From Zanthoxylum bungeanum (lineage: Eukaryota > Streptophyta > Magnoliopsida > Sapindales > Rutaceae): DNA of 64,000 bases. Position numbers and translations under genes: made by a program. This document shows, piece by piece, positions 23,587 through 32,743 of the stretch. How positions within the stretch are numbered: the first letter of the stretch is position 1; each line of letters starts with the position of its first letter. Below the pieces are notes generated by a model. That model had not been told where the DNA came from, ran no database searches, and saw only the letters and a list, made by a program, of their open reading frames with translations. The stretch lies in assembly GCA_019454045.1 (NCBI GenBank), contig SKCR01038878.1, positions 150,112-214,111 on the forward strand, in the 5' to 3' direction.

Positions 23587-25675
23587 TGTTGGATAATATG
23601 ACCCATAGCGTCACTATTTGTACAGATCACGGTGTTGCTGTACAAATTAACTATGTGACAAGGAAATTGCACTCTCATCATTTGTGATTAGATCACCATA
23701 GATGTATAAATGAAGAGAGGTCCATATGATTAGTTCCTGGATTGAGATGATATGAGACAGTATCAGTCCCCGAAGGATTAATCATTAAATATCCCTAGCC
23801 GAAGTATTATCGAGACTGGACATCGATAATGCGGAATAGGCTAGTATTGCACTTGTGCGCGTTGTGAGGGCACAACGGCATAGTTCTCATATATATAAGT
23901 ATTGGATACTTATGCAAGTGCAATAGGAGGTCGTGTTTCACCGATGGTACGGGAAACAGCTTCGCTCTGGATAGACCCCTCGGAATCCCATTGGTATTAT
24001 GACTATGTGTCTATGGGAGGCCGAATCGAGGTAGGTGTGTATAGTCTTAACCTGAGACTTGCATCGCTAATACTTGCGATAATCGGTAAACTCTGGTCTT
24101 GGTGGTACAGGGCTTTAACCGGTTCTGGGTACACCGCTTCTGGGTTTATCAGGGAGTCGTAGTGTATTGGGTGTGATGTCGAGACGGAAGTGTCACTTCA
24201 GTCATATTGGAGTAGATGTCACGCAGGATATGGTACTAGTGCTCTTGAGTGTTGCGCAACCAATCGGGATATTGTGACCAGGTCATGTATATCCGATTAT
24301 AGAGACTATGTTACCAAACATCCGACATGTGTTTCGGACGGGGCAGACACTTATCCAGCCCCAGCCCTAGCACGTGATTATCCGATACTGGGCCGATATA
24401 CACAATACTACTACGTATACTACGCTTGATACAGATCTTAATATTCTTATGAGAATATATCCGGAGAATTGGGAAGACTTGGTGCTTTGCTAGGAGTCGA
24501 CCTTGTCTCGTAAATCGGTAGAACGTAGTACTTGGTACGTACGTGATTCGGATACACCGACGACCGTATTTACTGCCAACATATCCGGGGATCTCATGGG
24601 TCGCTTCCCACAGATTCACCGATGACGTATGACTCGCACTTATATTAATCTGGGATTAATAAGATGAGAGAGAGAATTAATCTGGGATTAATTTCGGAGA
24701 CATTTTATCTAGGATAAAATATCAATTGAAGAGAGAGAAACATTGATTTGGAATTAATCGAGGAATTAATATATTTGATATATTAAACGAAATTAGATTT
24801 CGACGCGGAATAAAATTAGATTTTAATTCGGGCGAGCGAATTAATTTAGAATTAATTCGTTAGCGACGTGAATAATAATTCCGCTAGGCGTAATTATTTA
24901 ATTCTCGTCGCGACGGAAATTAGTTAATTCGGAATTAGCGAATTTGGGCCCGAAAGTGTTTGCGGACACATTCGTATTTTGAAACGGGTGGAATCCGCAA
25001 ATCACATCGCGATATCTCATTACTTGACACGAATAGATGATGGATGTATCTAGTCACCTTTGAGGGATGATACATTGTCTCTATTCTCAAGAGAGGTAAT
25101 GATGGCATTAATGAATTTAAAAAGGTGATGTGTGTGGTTTGGGAATTAAAACCCAAATGTGTTTGAAATGAATTTCAAATGAAATTCAAATGCATTTGAT
25201 GCATAAAGTAAACACAAAACCGTATACACACAACACTTTCATTTTCCCTCCTCTCTCTCTTCTTCTTCTTCTCTCTTCTCTCTCACGACATTTTCTGGTT
25301 TTGCAAAGGCAGTGAACTGCCGAACAGAAGCAAAAATGGAGGGAAGCAAGTGTGTTTTGTGGCAAAACAAGAGTGCTAGCACACTCCGGGATCATGCCAA
25401 GGTGATAAGGGAAGTATACCCATGAGCAAGGAACGTTTTGATGAAGCTTGGAGCTCGTTTTTCTTGATCAAAATGGCACAAAACAGAAGCCAAATCTGCA
25501 GCAGTGGGCGCACATGACAGTGAACTGCCGTGAGCAGTGGCAGTGGGCAGTGAGTTCGTTTTTGTGGCCAAATCGCATCTCCACCGCTCGATGTAAGTAT
25601 TCCGCACTTAAATCGTTGTATTCGCTTATGATTCATGCTTGAGTTTTGATCTTGGGACCTCTAGAAACTCCAACA
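23587..25675 (+). mobile_element. 3' LTR of H2
   Basis: It runs from TGTTGGATAATATGACC to CTCCAACA and is near-identical to 15907-17993. Differences are mainly one- to three-base indels, for example one fewer CAT unit near 23680. It repeats the U3 inverted-repeat array at about 24640-24915. Confidence 0.9.
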
Positions 25676-25680
25676 CCCAA

Positions 25681-26086
25681 TGGGATTTCCGAAGGTCTAT
25701 CCAGAGCGAAGCCTGTTTCCCGTACCATCGGTTAAACACGACCTCCTATCCCGCACTTGCACAAGTATCCATACTTATATAATGAGACTATGCCGTTGTT
25801 CCTCACAAGCGCACAAGTGCAATACTAGCCTATTCCGCATTATCGATGTCCAGTCCTCGTAATACTACGGCTAGGGATATTTAAATGATTAATCCTTCGT
25901 GACTGATACTGTCTCATTCATCTCAATCCACCAGGAACTAATCATAGGGACCTCTCCTTCATTTATAATCTAAGTGATCTCATCACAAAAAAGAGAGTGC
26001 AATTTCCTTTCCTTGTTACATTTAATTTGCTACAAACAACACAATGTCTGTGCAAATAGTGACGCTATGGGTCATTTTGTCCAACA
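25681..26086 (-). mobile_element. 5' LTR of H1, U3-side portion
   Basis: It continues the H1 LTR after the H2 insertion and ends at GTCCAACA (26086), followed by GTCAG. It carries more small indels relative to the 3' LTR (8041-8446) than the rest of the LTR does. Confidence 0.85.
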
Positions 26087-26091
26087 GTCAG
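26087..26091. repeat. Target site duplication GTCAG of H1 (right)
   Basis: It matches 6430-6434. The gypsy integrase resumes directly after it. Confidence 0.9.
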
Positions 26092-26310
26092 GTCCTTTGT
26101 GATCACCAAGGTTTTACCAGACAGAGCCGTTGTACGTGATCCTAAATCCACAAAACTTTCAAGGTTAAACAAGCGTATCACACTACTGGGAGAATCATTT
26201 GAGCGACAAAAAAATAAAGTGTCCTACTTTCAGATCCAGCCTAACATTCGAGAAGTCACCGTCTAGCTGACGACGTTAACTTAGGGCTCGCAGGGAGGCA
26301 ACCCATGCAA
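26092..26310 (+). pseudogene. Gypsy G integrase C-terminal remnant (right part)
   Basis: After one lost base the translation reads VITKVLPDRAVVRDPKS and a tail of about 50 residues to a stop near 26265. This continues the GPF motif begun before H1. The tail is followed at about 26285-26310 by GCAGGGAGGCAACCCATGC, a sequence commonly found just after pol in Athila-type elements. That supports the family call and places everything to 29157 in the post-pol part of G. Confidence 0.8.
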
Positions 26311-26380
26311 TTTGTGTATATATTGTGATCTGTTGTGTTTTATTTTTGTGTGTTTTACTTTTTGCAGGTAAAGTCATTTC

Positions 26381-26602
26381 ATGATGGAAGAAGCTTGCAA
26401 ATCTTCACAAGCAATTTCTCCTCTCTCCCTCAAAATCTCTGATGAAAGTCTACAAAGCTCGCTTGAACGGATGAGGTTACTGAGGATCAAAGGTATTCCT
26501 ACTGACATTTGTTGGATTATTGAAGCACGGGTCCGATTGCAGGTGAGTCTTCTGACTCTTTTATTTCACATCTGCCTGGTTAGGAAGGAGCACTTATGCT
26601 AA
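26381..26602 (+). CDS. Unidentified reading frame after gypsy pol
   Basis: A frame of 73 codons starts at an ATGATG. I do not recognise it. The first ~53 residues are hydrophilic, rich in S, L, E and R, and contain LERMRLLRIKG. They end at CAG followed by GTGAGT, a good splice-donor match. Downstream at about 26670 is TTATTTAG, a possible acceptor, but joining the two does not keep an open frame. It lies where Athila-type elements may carry an envelope-like gene, but no transmembrane segment or other envelope feature is visible. It could be a captured exon. Coding status is uncertain. Confidence 0.3.
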   Translation: MMEEACKSSQAISPLSLKISDESLQSSLERMRLLRIKGIPTDICWIIEARVRLQVSLLTLLFHICLVRKEHLC

Positions 26603-26624
26603 AAGAGAAGAGCCAAAAGAATTT

Positions 26625-26924
26625 GTGTTTGTTATAAATGTGCTGTATTTTTGTGATACTCATTGTCGTTATTTAGGAATGGTGTCTGATAACCGGGAAG
26701 ATAAGATTAATTTCATTAGGGATGACTTGAGTAAGGAGTCTTTGGATGATATATCTAAAACTCTTGAGACGCATCCCAATGGATATGTGTATCACAAAAT
26801 TCGTTTGTTATATGCACAATTTCAAAAAGAAAGACAACATTTAAGTCTTGGGAATCTGACTCAAAAAGACTCTGTTTGCCAATTTATAAGAAAATTAGAT
26901 AGGAAGCTTGTCCCTGACGCATAG
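26625..26924 (+). CDS. Unidentified reading frame upstream of the LOG-like gene
   Basis: A frame of 99 codons; the part from MVSDNRED (about 26680) to the stop is hydrophilic and charged, with a KINFIRDD and a QFQKERQ segment, and may be the real coding part. I do not recognise it. It precedes the LOG-like gene by 250 bp of T-rich sequence containing several CAG-G acceptor-like sites. Like the preceding frame, it may be a piece of a gene picked up by G, or non-coding. Confidence 0.3.
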   Translation: MFVINVLYFCDTHCRYLGMVSDNREDKINFIRDDLSKESLDDISKTLETHPNGYVYHKIRLLYAQFQKERQHLSLGNLTQKDSVCQFIRKLDRKLVPDA

Positions 26925-27174
26925 ACGTCAATCAAGCCGCTACTTTTCTTGTACATATTATATCTCTTTGTCTTTTCTTAATAATTGTAATTTGTTTTGT
27001 TGTTTTCTTTTATTTTCTCCAACAGGATCCATACCTTTTTGACTATCACGATTTCTTTTACTATTAACTAATAATTGTCATTTGGCAGGTACTAGTGCTA
27101 TTATTTTACTCACCCTTTTCAGGTGTTATAAATTCAACTCATCATTGCACTTTTGAAGACATCCAGAGTAAAAC

Positions 27175-27828
27175 ATGGAAGCCACTTCAAGAAGACGAGT
27201 TGTAAACATCTGTGTGTTTTGCGGTACTAGTGTTGGTGTTAAGCCACAATACGTAGAAGCAACACAAGAATTGGGTCGAGTCTTAGCTGCAAGGAATATG
27301 CACTTAGTATATGGCGGAGGCAATCTTGGACTAATGAGGATCGTTTCAAAGGCCGTACAGGAAGGAGGCAGTCACATTTTGGGAATCATCCCAAAACCTT
27401 TGGCAGAGGCAAATCTTATTGAACCATCAAACGGAGAGGAACTGATCGTGCCAAGTATGTCTGAACGATTGGTAGAAATGATTAACCGTGCTGATGCTTT
27501 TATTGTTTTGCCAGGTGGTTTGGGCACATTAGAGGAAATTTTTACAGTGTTATCTTGGGCGAACCTGAACATACACCAGAAACCGCTTGGACTGTACAAC
27601 GTTGAAGGATTTTATGATTTTCTTTGTGTGTTTCTTGATGATGCTCGGAGAAATGGGTTCGTGTCAAAACCTTTAAAAGAACTCTTCTTCACTGCCAGAA
27701 CTGCTCCGGATCTAATTGAGCAAATCTTAGCCTATGAACCACAAGTTGACCCTATCCTTTCAAAGTTAAATTGGTCCGAGGACGATCGTGGTAAGAGGCG
27801 TCTGATTAATCTGGATCTTAACCTTTAA
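27175..27828 (+). CDS. LOG-like: LOG-type cytokinin riboside 5'-monophosphate phosphoribohydrolase, intronless, inside gypsy G
   Basis: The 217-residue protein has the whole LOG/TIGR00730 (lysine decarboxylase-like) fold signature: ICVFCGTS at 12-19, YGGGNLGLM at 46-54, GIIPK at 70-74, Arg98 in SERLVEM, and PGGLGTLEE at 113-121. Family members cleave cytokinin ribotides to free active cytokinin plus ribose 5-phosphate, in cytosol and nucleus. Plant LOG proteins usually have PGGYGTLEE and RKAEM; here they are PGGLGTLEE and RLVEM, and GLMG is GLMR, so activity is uncertain. The C-terminus adds a basic stretch and LDLNL, matching the EAR repressor pattern. The start is in good context (AACATGG). 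Plant LOG genes normally have several introns; this one has none and lies between integrase and 3' LTR of G on the same strand, which suggests capture as cDNA. No stop or frameshift interrupts it, unlike every gene around it. Confidence 0.85.
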   Translation: MEATSRRRVVNICVFCGTSVGVKPQYVEATQELGRVLAARNMHLVYGGGNLGLMRIVSKAVQEGGSHILGIIPKPLAEANLIEPSNGEELIVPSMSERLVEMINRADAFIVLPGGLGTLEEIFTVLSWANLNIHQKPLGLYNVEGFYDFLCVFLDDARRNGFVSKPLKELFFTARTAPDLIEQILAYEPQVDPILSKLNWSEDDRGKRRLINLDLNL

Positions 27829-28370
27829 CTTTTCGTGTAGAATTTCAGTTAACCAGGTACTATCTTCTAAACTATTCTTCTATTGTTTAAGACATTGGGG
27901 ACAATGTCTCATTTAGGTTTGGGGGAGGGAATTAGTTGATCAATTTCTTGTTTTTAGTTGTGTGTTGTTTTTATTTTTACTCCAAAATTTTTCAAAAAAA
28001 ACAAAAAAATTGAAATTTTTTCAAAAATTACAAAAATATTTTGCGTTTTTGTGTTTTTATTTTGACTAAAAAGGTGAAATTGGTGAGAGATAGCTGTGTA
28101 AGGAGTTTCCACTCCTGAGACGTATCTCAAACCTAATTCGGAACAAGTTAATTTTGTTTATTTCATTTTAAATTATTTAATTTATAAATTCTCCATAAAA
28201 CTGACTAAAATGGATCTTCATATGCTCAGTTGGCAGGTATTATCAACATGCATAGTAACATACGAACATGAGCTAAAATTGAAAAGTTCGTAATATTCAG
28301 TGCTCTAGTTTAATTGGAGGAAGCATCTAAAAAAGTGATGGAGTAAAAAAAAAACATCTGAGATCCGTGT
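27829..28370 (+). other. Post-gene region of gypsy G
   Basis: It contains GACATTGGGGACAATGTCTC at about 27890, itself a partial inverted repeat, followed by TTAGGTTTGGGGGAGGG at about 27914. This pair is typical of the untranslated region after the last gene in Athila-type elements. The LOG-like gene therefore lies inside the element transcript and not beside it. The rest is A/T-rich with no gene. Confidence 0.7.
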
Positions 28371-28581
28371 TATTAAGTCCGTAGGGGTGTTTTAACACCT
28401 AGTGCCCTAAAGCCAACTGGTTTGGGAGTCACTGGCCCAAAGCTCGCTACATGGATCAAAGATGATGCAAATATATATATATATATCTGAAGTCTGAGTA
28501 TTAAGTCCGTAGGGGTGTCTTAACACCTGGTGCCCTAAAGCCAACTGGTTTGGGAGCCACTGACCCAACACTCGCTACATA
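28371..28581 (+). repeat. Tandem duplication in the 3' untranslated region of G
   Basis: Two copies of about 85 bp (28371-28453 and about 28499-28581) share TATTAAGTCCGTAGGGGTG, a GGTGTTTTAACACC-type hairpin, and CCAACTGGTTTGGGAG. They are separated by about 45 bp containing a TA dinucleotide run. Copies differ at several positions. Confidence 0.85.
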
Positions 28582-29138
28582 GACGTAAGATATTGTATAT
28601 AAATAAAAAAAAAATCAAAGAAAAAATCAGAAAAATCAGAAAAATTATTCCATTGCTGCAAAAAGGTGTGAATTCTGATAAAACTTTAGGACACAAATAT
28701 TACTCTCTTATCAACTGCACTTATGACTGTTGTGGGCAAAAATGAGTTGTTTAATATTTTGTTTGCTATGTATATGGAGAATGGTAAATATAATCGGAGA
28801 ATTTACTTATTCAATAATTTAGAAATAAAGAAAACAACTAGTAACTTGGAGTAGAAGTTTCACCTGATTAGTCACTAACTTCTTTATTCTATTTTCTCTT
28901 GTCTTTTTGCTTTTGTGTGCATTAGTTTCACTACCTTTTTACTTTTGTAAAATGTTTGTGGGTATCATTGATGTAAACCCTCACGAGACTACAACTCGTC
29001 CACTAAGGACACCTAGGGGTTTAAAGGCTTGTTGCATATGCTAAATGCAACTGTGATCCCTACGGAAGTGGCTTAGTTAAATTTTATTTTAAAGATGTTA
29101 ATGTTATTTTACTCTATGTTTTGCTAGAGGACTAGCAA
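28582..29138 (+). other. 3' untranslated region of G
   Basis: AT-rich and non-coding. Its last part (about 29008-29157) is the segment duplicated near the 5' end at 5457-5606. No gene seen. Confidence 0.6.
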
Positions 29139-29157
29139 AATGTTAGGTTTGGCGGTG
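29139..29157 (+). promoter_or_regulatory. Polypurine-like tract of G
   Basis: AATGTTAGGTTTGGCGGTG immediately precedes the 3' LTR start TGATGAG. The G-rich TTTGG-GGTG string is the expected priming position, and the displaced copy at 5588-5606 has the purer form TTTGGGGTG. Confidence 0.6.
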
Positions 29158-29842
29158 TGATGAGTGGTAATTATATCACCATTTCCCACTCATTTAACCT
29201 AATATTTTGTATAGTTTCTTGAGTTTTATGAATATTTTGATGTGTTTTGTATTATTGTGTAGATAAATAAAGTTTCAGGACATTCTGGAGGTGATTTGTG
29301 GCCAAAATAGTGAAAAACGGACAAAAGGGCATTTTCTTCATTTCGCGTGTTGCGACGCGCCAGCCTTGCGAGTCGCGACGCCTAACATGCACCAAGACTT
29401 GCTAACGTGCGCCGAGTCCACAAGTCAGAATCTTAGAAGTTTGACTTTGCTAACATGCGCCGTGCCACGTGTCACCATCACAGCCGATTTGCTAACGTGC
29501 GCCATGCCACGTGTCATCATCCTACGGCGACGACAGTCGCTATCCCCATGTGCCGCCACGTGTCACTCCACGTCATCATCCACATCACCAGTTGACCGAG
29601 TCAAAGTGCCACGTCATCACCAAGTCATAATTAGCCAATCACAGCATGCCATGTGTCATCATTCTATGGTGCCGACAGTCACTTTCGCCATGTGTCGCCA
29701 CGTCAGCTCAATCATTCAGCTCCCAGCCGCCTTGCCACGTGTCACATTATCACCTTATCCAGAATCCACTGTCGAGCTCTCAGCACTCTACGTCGACAAT
29801 CACGGGGGTCGCGACGCGAGGGCGAGGGGGGTCACCGAGGCC

Positions 29843-29852
29843 TATAAATAAA
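29843..29852 (+). promoter_or_regulatory. TATA box of the G 3' LTR
   Basis: TATAAATAAA lies about 100 bp after the last CACGTG and just after a GC-rich stretch. It is the only good TATA in this LTR, and it is absent from the truncated 5' LTR. Confidence 0.7.
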
Positions 29853-30238
29853 GCTCGAAATTTCAGTGTCAGATGCACCTTCTCTCTAATTCTCGATTGA
29901 TGTAAATAGGGAGTTTTCTATCTAGTTCTTTTAATTTCAGTTTTGTAATTAATTTTAATTACGGTTATATAATAGTTAATAGTAATAGAATTACTTTCTT
30001 TACTTTTTACAAGTTTTTACTATCAACCATTGAGGAGTGGTGGTAACTTCCCCCTGCTAGGTGTGAAGATTGAAAGGTAAGTCTTTACTATGCTATTTAG
30101 ATTAATCTCCCTTAAATATAATATATTCACATTAAAAATATTGACTTATGAGGATACCGCCATATTGGTCGTGGGTAAGTCATTTTAATATGGTTCAAAC
30201 CTGACTAATCAGGAGGATACCGCCAGATTAGGCAGTTG

Positions 30239-30243
30239 GTAAT
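30239..30243. repeat. Target site duplication GTAAT of D (left)
   Basis: GTAAT precedes the LTR end at 30244 and recurs at 40515-40519 after the other LTR end. Confidence 0.95.
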
Positions 30244-31002
30244 TGTTGGTTTCTATAATATGTCCCAAACAAAGATTAAGCATGTGAAATACTATAAAGA
30301 ATATATATGAACATGAAGTATGGCGGAATCATACTTACAATGCCTTGTGATGAAGTAGATGATCAAATGGTAGAAGCTCCAAGTGGTGGAGATTCGGCCA
30401 AGAGGAGGAAGAAGACTTGAAGCTCCAAGCTATTGTATTCCAAGCTCTTTGATGGTTTCCCTATCACCTCTTTTGATCCCTTGCTTGTGCTAGCAAAAAT
30501 GGAGAAATGGAAGATCAAATCTTCCTTGCCCTTGTCAATGGAGTTCACGGCAATTTGAGAGAGAAGAGAGAGTTTTTTGTGTAATGTCTTGATTAATTAA
30601 TTTTTGTATTACCAAAAATCAATTTATATTTATGTTATAATTATTAAATTAATATAAATCTATGACATAAACCATGCAATGGCTTAGAGTGTCAAACACT
30701 CAAACTCCATGCAAAGCCTTTGAGTGAAATGCACACTATCACCATGCAATGCCTTAGAGTGTTTTGTACACTATTAACATGCAATGCCTTATCAATAAAA
30801 TAATGCATATAATGACAAGTGTCATGTGGGCCCCACACGTTTCCCAATGAAAGTGGGCCCACGTCCACTCACGCGTTCGGGTTCGATATTTCCGAAATAC
30901 CGAGCTAGCGTCGCGACGTTAATTAAATCGGATTTAAATAAATAATCGCTCCTAGCGAAATTATTATTTACGTCGCTTACGAATTAATTCTAAATTAACT
31001 CG

Positions 31003-31172
31003 TATGCCCGAATTAAAATCTAATTTTAATTTCGCGTCGAAATCGAATTTCGATTATTATATCGAATATAATAATTTTATCGATTAATTCCAAATTAATC
31101 GTTCTCTCTCTCTGAATAAGGCACTTTATCCGAGATAAAGTTTCTCCGCAATTAATCCAAGATTAATTAAGT
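31003..31172. repeat. U3 array of short inverted repeats (D)
   Basis: Inverted repeats in order: GAATTAAAAT stem with CTA spacer (about 31008), CGAAAT with CGA (about 31039), ATTATTATAT with CGA (about 31052), CGATTAATT with CCA (about 31080), ACTTTATC with CGA (about 31121), AATTAATC with CAA (about 31149). Stem sequences differ from H and B at several places while pairing is kept. The 5' LTR of D has the same array near 39303-39471. Confidence 0.8.
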
Positions 31173-31296
31173 TCGAATCAAATATCATAGGTGAATCTTC
31201 AGGAAGCGACCCAAGAGATCTCCGGATATTTTGGCAGTAAATACGGTCGTCGGATAATCCGAACACGTACGTACCTCGTACTACGTCTTTACCGAT

Positions 31297-31797
31297 TTAC
31301 AAGACAAGGTTGGCTTCTAGCAAAGCGCCATGCCTACCCAATTCTCCAGAAATATTCTTATAGGAATATAAGATCTGTATCAGGCGTAGTATACCGTAGT
31401 ATTGCGTACATCGATCCAGTATCGGATGATCACATGCTAGGCCTAGGGCTGGAGATGTGTCCCCCCGTACGAAACATATATCGGACATCAAGCAACTAGT
31501 CTCTTTAAATCGGACAATCCTGACCTGGTCATATTGTCCCGACGGTTGCAACCTTTTATAGAGTACTAGTTCTGTGCCCTGCGTGATCATCGCCTCCATA
31601 TGTCTGAAGCGATACTTCCATCTTGACATCACATCCAGTACACTACGCTTCTCGATAAACCCAGAAGAGGTGTACACAGAACCGGTTAAGGTCCCCAACC
31701 ACCAAAACCAAAGTTTACCGATTGTCGCAAGTACTAGCGATGTAAGTCTCAGGTTAAGACCATATACACCTACCCTGATGCGGCCTCCCATAGACAC
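31297..31797 (-). other. Long sense reading frame in the D U3
   Basis: A 166-codon frame runs in element sense upstream of the TATA box, identical in start and length in both D LTRs (also 39596-40096). Its first ~75 residues include GLNLRLTSL, IGKLWFWW, GSVYTSSGF and RSVLDVMSRWK. The same residues, without gaps, appear in B1 (44665-44898) and H1 (7794-8033), and in part in H2 (16223-16483). I do not recognise a protein. It may only reflect DNA-level conservation of U3. Confidence 0.25.
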
Positions 31798-32220
31798 ATA
31801 GACATACTACCAATGGGATTCCGCGGGGGGTCTATCCAGAGCGAAGAAGCTGTTTTCCGTACCATCGGTAAAACACAACCTCCTATCGCACTTGCATAAG
31901 TATCCAATACTTAAATATATGAGAACTATGCCGTTGTGCCCTCACAACGTGCACAAGCGCAATACTAGCCTATTCCGCATTATCGATGTCCAGTCTCGAT
32001 AATACTACGGCTAGGGATATTTAATGATTAAACCTTTATGGATTGATACTGTCTCATATCATCTCAATCCAGTACTAATCATATGGACTTTTGCCATTTA
32101 TATTCAAAGTAAAAAAAATTACAAAACGGCAAAAGGCAATTTCATTATCACATAGTTAATTTTGTACAATAATACAATATCATTTACAAACAGTGACGCT
32201 ATGGGACATAATGTCTAACA

Positions 32221-32236
32221 ATCTCCCACTTGGCCT
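32221..32236 (-). promoter_or_regulatory. Polypurine tract of D
   Basis: In minus sense AGGCCAAGTGGGAGAT abuts the LTR start. Confidence 0.85.
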
Positions 32237-32645
32237 ATAGCCAGTCACTCAAGCATCTAATACCCGAACTATGTATGTGTCGTTCAAAAACTTGCTGAAT
32301 GACAGCCTTCGTCAGCGGGTCTGCAATGTTATCATCTGATGTGACCTTCTCGACTTTTACATCGCCACGATGTATGATCTCCCGAATCAGATGGTAACGT
32401 CGAAGAACATGCTTGGACCGTTGATGAGACCTTGGTTCCTTAGCCTGTGCTATGGCCCCGTTATTGTCACAATACAATGGAACGGGCTCTGCTGCTAACG
32501 GAACTACTCCTAATCCGATTAGGAACTTTCGGATCCAAACTGCCTCCTTTGCTGCTTCAGATGCAGCGATGTACTCCGCTTCTGTTGTTGAATCGGCAAC
32601 AGTATCTTGCTTGGAAGATTTCCAGCTCACTGCTCCGTTATTCAA
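32235..32645 (-). CDS. D copia RNase H domain
   Basis: The 136 codons encode a complete copia RNase H end: VSWKSSKQ, ADSTTEAEYIAASEAAKEAVW with the catalytic D and E, LYCDNNGAIAQAKEP, RSKHVLRRYHLIREI and ADPLTKA. RNase H removes genomic RNA during reverse transcription. It is normally the C-terminus of one Pol polyprotein; here a single-base change at about 32746 separates it from RT. The stop falls within the region of the polypurine tract. Confidence 0.9.
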   Translation of the reverse strand: MNNGAVSWKSSKQDTVADSTTEAEYIAASEAAKEAVWIRKFLIGLGVVPLAAEPVPLYCDNNGAIAQAKEPRSHQRSKHVLRRYHLIREIIHRGDVKVEKVTSDDNIADPLTKAVIQQVFERHIHSSGIRCLSDWL

Positions 32646-32743
32646 ACAAAAAATGTACCCGGATTGTGACCTGTAGTCATCCTTGTCGGTTTGGAAACTT
32701 GCATCGGTATACCCAGATACCGCAAGTTCTCCACCTCCATAAA

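Larger units (their letters stand above)
15907..25675 (+). mobile_element. Complete non-autonomous copia element H2
   Basis: Two 2.09-kb LTRs, PBS, leader, decayed internal region, polypurine tract and a near-perfect duplication give 9,769 bp in total. The LTRs are almost identical in the stretches compared by eye, so it is young. Yet it has no intact gag or pol frame and shares internal deletions with H1. It belongs to a different LTR subtype from H1: the R/U5 parts differ clearly. Confidence 0.9.
6435..26086 (-). mobile_element. Copia element H1, minus strand, split by H2
   Basis: The LTRs (6435-8446 and 14307-15906 plus 25681-26086) are near-identical, mostly differing by single-base indels. 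PBS, polypurine tract and GTCAG duplication are all present. Own length without H2 is about 9.9 kb. The internal region has no usable gag or pol: it is a heavily eroded copy sharing lesions with H2. A recent insertion with dead genes implies the proteins came from another element such as a D- or B-type copy. Confidence 0.9.
29158..30243 (+). mobile_element. 3' LTR of gypsy G, first part
   Basis: It begins TGATGAGTGGTAATTATA. U3 carries CACGTG at 29466, 29508, 29557 and 29736, each followed by TC, plus CCATGTGTC and CCACGTCA variants and a CCAAT box at about 29634. A TATA box (TATAAATAAA) is at 29843-29852, so transcription should start about 30 bp further on. Copia D interrupts the LTR at 30243; it resumes at 40520. 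Full length is about 2.14 kb. Confidence 0.9.
30244..32220 (-). mobile_element. 3' LTR of D
   Basis: In minus sense it runs from TGTTAGACATTATGTCCC to GAAACCAACA. A TATA-like ATAAATATAAATT lies at about 30620-30635 and a CT-rich tract at about 30565-30590, giving a U3 of about 1.6 kb and R/U5 of about 0.35 kb. The U3 array of inverted repeats lies at about 31003-31172, and a long sense frame at 31297-31797. Confidence 0.95.

Noticed and set aside
26381..26924. Envelope-like gene of an Athila element
   Set aside because: The position fits, but no signal peptide, transmembrane helix or coiled coil is visible and the frames are short.
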